Assembly: GCF_954871325.1 (NCBI RefSeq)
Contig: NC_088779.1
Coordinates: forward strand, 21,082,846 to 21,146,845
DNA: 64,000 nucleotides
Source of the DNA: Gordionus sp. m RMFG-2023
Lineage: Eukaryota > Nematomorpha > Gordioida > Chordodea > Parachordodidae
Direction: 5' to 3'
Positions 58,676 through 64,000 of this stretch are shown piece by piece (position 1 is the stretch's first letter; every line of letters begins with the position of its first letter). A model generated the notes under the pieces. It did not search any database. It had not been told where the DNA came from and saw only the letters and a list, made by a program, of their open reading frames with translations. A program made the position numbers and the translations under genes.

Positions 58676-60533
58676 AAAAAATGGGGTTTATTGCATTTTT
58701 AGAAAAAATACGCATGTTTATCAAATATTCTGCTGTTTTGTAAATTGCTTTATGTCGACTAAACCATATTTAACATTGACCACAAGTGTACTTCATTTTC
58801 CCAATTATAAAAGAACTCCAAACACAATAAAATGTCAATATATAGATTAAAATTTGTAGCTTCATATCTATATAATTGAAAGATGGTGAGACTTGTCTTT
58901 GGTATAAAAGTATTGCAATAAAGGTAAAAATTTCTTTGACATTTTTGGTCATTAAAATTTTCTGGTTAGTTTATCTGAATACCAGTTTATTCTTTTAAAT
59001 TTTATTCAAGTGTCGTTTACAATTGGTCGTTTATGTAATATCAAAATTTTCTTATTATTTATAAATTTTCTACATTTTATTTGAACATTAAATTATTGTG
59101 TCAGAGAATTTATTAGGTTTCTTTCCGTATGTCTTATAAGAAACATTTCATGATAACTTGTTTCAGAATTGACTTATTATTTAATGTCTAGTGACTGCTA
59201 ACTCAATATTTGCTAGAAACATATGGTCTAAGCATTGAGGTTTCGCTAATAGATGTTTAAACCTTAGTTCCATCTATGAGAAAAATCTTCAACCATGAGT
59301 GATATTGTTATATAATATATTGAGTAAGCCGTTTTAAAAAATAAACACAAGCATTTTGCATCACTTTTACTAATATTAACCATTATAGATTTTAATTTCG
59401 TCATTATTTTGGGAATTATGTATAATATTCAATTTTTTTTAGCTCCTACCTAGTCTTAGTAATTTTTACATTAATTATATTAATAACAGAGAAGATTATT
59501 TAGAATTGCTAATATTAAAAGAAATAAATATATGCTAAATTGAGAAGTTTTTTTTAAGGGATCTAGCAAGTATCGCAACCCATTTATTTATTATAAGCTT
59601 TTGACAAAATATAGTTAATGTTAGAGTTATTGAGTTGAAAAGGTTTGAGCACCATTGTAAAAGATAAAAAACATAGTTGAATCTAAATAAACAGATGATT
59701 AAATAATGAAGCATATGGAAGATTAAAACAAAATAACAAAATTTATGCTTTCTTTTATTCATCTACATTAATTAAAAATATACTAATTTATCATTAGAAA
59801 ATAATATAGTAAAAACTTATATAAAAAAATAAACTAAAAAAAATTCTTTTCAAAACTTGAAAAGTATAATTATATATACAAAATCTCAAATATATACCCT
59901 TCATATAAAATTTACATTTATTAAATATTATCCTCATTTACATAGTCTATATGATATGAAATTAAGTAATATCGTAATAATTCTTCTAATTTGAATAAGA
60001 CATTTTTTGTTTAAAATTATTCATTTAATTGTTACAACAAGAGTGCATTATAAATTCGAAAGAAGATAATATAAATCAATAAAACTATCGAATAGATTTA
60101 AGAAAAATACTAAATTTTCTCAATATATGGGAATAATGTTATATTTTAAAGTAATATTTATTTAAGTTGAATAAAAATATATAAGAAAATGTAAAAAATA
60201 TTTTTAACTTCTTTTCTTTTCTGTTCTCTTTTAATTTATATATAATTTCTATTCTGTCAAGATAATGTATGTATAGAAAATTTACCTTTAACATAATTAT
60301 ATGAAAGGGATGACATTATAATATATAAAGACTACCTATGTGCATAATAAATAATAACAGTTATCAAATCTCATTAAATTTTAAATTTTCAATGCGATAA
60401 AACTATAATAATAGACTTTGTAAGTTATAATCTCACTTATAAATTGACTTATGAATCTGATATAATATTTTCCTTCTGGAATCTTCTATAAATTTAGTTT
60501 TTTTATCGAAATTTTTGTTTTTCTGAAAAAGTG
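58676..60533. other. AT-rich region upstream of UBR5
   Basis: Only short open frames of hydrophobic/lysine-rich composition, as expected by chance. The UBR5 promoter must lie here, but no core element is convincing. Confidence 0.5.
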
Positions 60534-63500
60534 ATGAGTATAATTTGTTCAACACTATATTCTTCAAATATAACACCAGAAAAAATATTTGAAAGGTATT
60601 AAAATTATAAAAATTTATCATTCCTCATATTTATTTAGAATAAAAGATGCAGCACAGAAAATATCAACCAATAATTATCAGACTCCAATAAGCTTTTTAC
60701 AATTGGGGGATTTGAAAATAAAGAAATGCTTAGTTGATAAGCATTATTTAGCATTTCTTACTGAGGTTACTTTAAAATAAATTATATAATTTTATATGTA
60801 ATTTAGGATGGATACATTTGTCGAATTGAATATAATATCAAAGCTGAAAAAATAGAAAACACCCCCCAACCTACCAAAAAGTGATATATTTGTTATTAAT
60901 CTTTCTATTTATTTTTGTGTATTAGACTTCCAAAAGAATTTAATGATAACAAAAATACTAACTTAGGTGGTTCTAAAACATCAGCATTATCATCATATTC
61001 TAGTATTTTTTTAAACCAAAATTCAACCACTGCACTAACAAAATCAAGAATTCGTAGAACTATACCTACTACTTTTAGAAATCGATCTGGAAATTTTTTA
61101 CTAACACATCGTACCTTAATACCTGCTTCAAGTGTACCAGAAGAGTTTATAACTCAAGCACAAGCTGTGCTTCAAGGAAAATCTAGGGCTGTAATTGTTA
61201 GAGAATTGCAAAGAACAGTAAAATACCTCATATTAATAAATAATTTAAAATAAAAAATTGCATGAAATATTTACACTTGACCGTGTCTTAATTTTTTTAA
61301 AAAAATAACTTAAAATGATTAATCTAGACTTTTTCCTACTATTATGCTATGTTTACAAATCAAAATTTAAATATCAATGCAAATTTTAATACATAAGGAA
61401 GGCCATTATTGCTGAATAAAATAAATGGTAATGATTTTTGTGAATTTGTAAATAGATGTATTTATAAGAAATGGTCATGAGAATCCCAAAGTATCAATTT
61501 ATGCTTCAAAAAATTATTGAAATACCCCCCCCCCTCTCTCTATCACTATTGACTGACATTTGATTAATCTTCAAGACATCTGATTTGAAGTTTAAAAAAA
61601 TTTATTTTCTGATTGCCCAGGTAAAGAAATAACAAGAAAACAAAGGAGGATAAACATTTTTATATTTTAAAATCATTAAATTATACAATTAATGCTTTTT
61701 TCAAATTATGCAAATTATCCCTCAGAATCTAGACATAAACATGGCTGTTAACAATCTCCTAAGTCGGGAGGAAGAGGAGGAGGAAGAAGAAGAGGAAGAT
61801 GAAGGAGAGGGAGAAGAAGATGATCCAGATGGTGGTGATGATCTGACAACTGCTGATGATAGTTATGACCAAGATGCTCCCCGGGCAGATGATGTTATTC
61901 GATATGATGTTGATAATAATTACATCATGGATGGGGATTGTAATGAGATTTAATAAATGTCTTTGAATTAATTTTTTTCCTTAATTTTTTATATTATATT
62001 TTTAGATTGGAAATCTACAAAGATATAAATTGTAAAACCAGGTCTAGTTTAAATATAGAACCATTTCCTGCCCAACAATATTTTTTATATCCAGCATGAA
62101 TTTTTTGACCTCTTTGAATAATTTTGGTTGTATTTTGTAAATAGTTACAAAGGAAAATCGAAAATATGAAATTATATTGCCTCATTGATATAATTTAATC
62201 AATTTATTAATATCAGTCTGTGGCTTAGGTGTGTAAGTTTTTTTAAGGCATATTTTTGAGTTTTTAAAATCACCATTTTAGATTTGACATAGGATTTCAG
62301 GGTTCTGCCTTAAATGATCCCACAAATATTAAAATTTTGTATTATAATAATTTGAAGAAAATAAGTGACATGTTAATTATAACACATAAACATTTTTTAA
62401 GATAAAATTTCGTCTCATTTATTTATATAATTATTATTATCCCCTATTTCTCATTTTATTTAATTCATGCGTTCATTGCAGATGACAATCATCACACTCG
62501 TCGTTCCTACTTTCCATTTGCCCGTCGTTCCAACCCACCTAGCGCTTCTAGAAATGGTACCACACACGCCCCAGTCACTTTAACCCCCAACCCGACAGCT
62601 ACCCCAGTGTCAGACGATCTCGTAGCACTTCTTGATGGAGTTGGAAGCTCAGCCTTAGCCAGGCTGACCTCATTCAATCTAGATCAAAATAATCACAGGA
62701 GCACAGGGTTTGCTTCAATATTTAAATATCATTAAAATTTCAAGTGTGTGACTTCAGTGTATTTACAATTTCGTGGATCCCAAAAAATTTAAATCTATTT
62801 AAAATCTTTCATCTACCTTTAGATAACTTTGTTGACTGATATTATAGTATTCTATATCCATTTTTTAAAGTTTTTTAGGAGAGCAATTCAAAATAAAATT
62901 GTATTTTAAATATCCGATCACAATGTAATTATGCAAATTGATAAAAGACTTTCTATAAAACGCTTAATAAAAATGAAATTAAAATATAATTAGAAAACTA
63001 TGTATCCCCCCCCCCCAGCCATACTTCCATTATATTTTATTTTACCAGATTGAATCTTTATTTATTGAATTCAAAAGATTTGATTCATTCTTCTGTTTTT
63101 TATTACGAATGCTTCATTCATAATTTTTAAATTGAATTACCTATTGGATCTTTAGTATGATTGTTTTGATACTTTTCCATTATCTTTTTGAGTTATAACT
63201 ACTTTAATTTTATTATATTAGAGTCATCAAATAAACTCTTCTCAAAATATTCTTTTGCTATGCCTATTAATATAGACCTAAATGCATTTTTTAATATATT
63301 TTTATATTATATTTTATTTACCTAAGCTTGGACACAGACGCGAATATTTCAGGAAATAATAATCAAGCCAACGGGAAGATCGCTATCAAGAAAAGAAAAC
63401 GCGAAGAGATCGTTAATAACTTGGACGATAACGCTGATGATGTTGGCGAGGGAAATATTAATGCCAGAATCCGTGATAACTTTAATGGTGTTGATACGAC

Positions 63501-63604
63501 TGTTAATGCTAGTGGGATCGCTACTGGAACAGGATCAAGTGGTACAACCACTTCTGGCCGATCTTCAAATTGGTTATATTATACTAGGCAGCTACCCTCT
63601 ACTG
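60534..63604 (+). CDS. UBR5: UBR5/HYD-type E3 ubiquitin ligase, first seven exons (gene runs off the window)
   Basis: Exons: 60534-60595, 60639-60765, 60807-60880, 60926-61217, 61726-61939, 62482-62707, 63327-63604, all with GT-AG introns and agreeing phases; 424 complete codons. The ATG fits the family start. Residues about 158-199 form the ubiquitin-binding UBA domain ([39 protein letters not shown]), matching animal UBR5 almost residue for residue. Then follow a run of ten glutamates and an acidic stretch, a serine/proline-rich linker, DDLVALLDG, and a KKRKRE nuclear-localisation-like cluster. The UBR box, PABC and HECT domains would lie beyond the window. Function (N-degron and other substrates, nuclear) is family knowledge. 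The N-terminal 60 residues are diverged from insects and vertebrates. Confidence 0.93.
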
Positions 63605-64000
63605 GTTAGTAAAAAAATCTGCTTAATTTCGTTTGTGGTTAAGTAATATGTGCTGACCCAGAATCAGGTTAGACCTGGAGCAATCCATTAAATGGTATTT
63701 TCAAAATACAGCTAAAATAATTTAAAATACGAAATTTTAAAATTTCGGTTGTGAAATAATAGAAAAATAAAATTAAATATCCAGGTGGGCTAAATAAAAA
63801 ATCCAGACTGGGGTTGTTAAATAAAGGAAAACTAAAAATGATACCTTTGCAGATTTCTGATAGATATTATCATCCTGAAAGTTAATACATCACTATTATT
63901 AACCAAACCACCACATTAGGGATATCTACTATTCTAACACTTAATATTAGGTTAAATGTTTTACTTTCCACTATACCAATAATTTACCAAATAGCCAAGG
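63605..64000. other. UBR5 intron sequence to the window edge
   Basis: GTTAGT donor at 63605. No further exon is recognisable before the window ends. Confidence 0.6.

Noticed and set aside
1-64000. Glomeromycete fungal origin (AT-rich, many BED/hAT genes)
   Set aside because: UBR5, TMEM87 and ZCCHC9 in this form, plus a Merlin fossil, point to an animal; the base composition and hAT load alone were misleading.

Overview
The window looks like nuclear DNA from an AT-rich invertebrate animal. By eye it is about three-quarters A+T. Three conserved animal genes can be rebuilt exon by exon: a ZCCHC9-like four-zinc-knuckle protein (minus strand, 4.4-5.1 kb), a TMEM87-type Golgi membrane protein (plus strand, 47.6-54.8 kb, N-terminal exons not found), and the first seven exons of a UBR5/HYD-type E3 ubiquitin ligase (plus strand, from 60.5 kb to the right edge). 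Many introns are only about 40-130 bp with GT-AG ends. One TMEM87 intron appears to be a U12-type AT-AC intron. A further six-exon plus-strand gene (20.35-21.37 kb) has matching splice phases, but I do not recognise it. The species cannot be fixed from this sequence. The bacterial and fungal readings were rejected.

Most of the rest is mobile DNA, mainly hAT superfamily. The centrepiece runs from 24.8 to 41.2 kb. Two copies of one Hermes-like hAT element lie in opposite orientation, tail to tail, with 131 bp between their 3' ends. Both carry the same inactivating frameshifts. The left copy is split by a 10,227-bp second hAT element (27402-37628) with an exact 8-bp target duplication. The right copy still shows the unoccupied target site. 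The inner element encodes an apparently intact 566-aa BED-finger/hAT transposase in four short exons. Its ends carry inverted arrays: a TAGTCGACTA satellite at each tip, and about 8 (left) and 17-18 (right) copies of a roughly 118-bp repeat further in.

Layout: 0-5 kb, degenerate repeats, an 84-bp tandem repeat, a hAT-like MITE and ZCCHC9; 5.9-12.7 kb, a candidate large inverted-repeat element containing a Ty3/Gypsy integrase fragment; 10-15.5 kb, a MITE family carrying 'GGGGGC' blocks, one member hosting a small Copia-type LTR element; 15.5-24.7 kb, mostly AT-rich sequence with one unrecognised gene and a hAT-like MITE; 24.8-41.2 kb, the nested hAT palindrome; 42.2-43.7 kb, a degenerate element; 43.85-47.03 kb, an inverted-repeat element with a decayed OTU protease; 47.6-54.8 kb, TMEM87 with hAT derivatives in its introns; 55.6-58.7 kb, two tRNA-derived SINE-like pieces and a Merlin transposase fossil interrupted by a hAT derivative; 60.5 kb to the end, UBR5.

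The host genes do not form a pathway. Their shared story is position: transposons sit in introns (TMEM87) and probably in a coding exon (24.76-41.39 kb).
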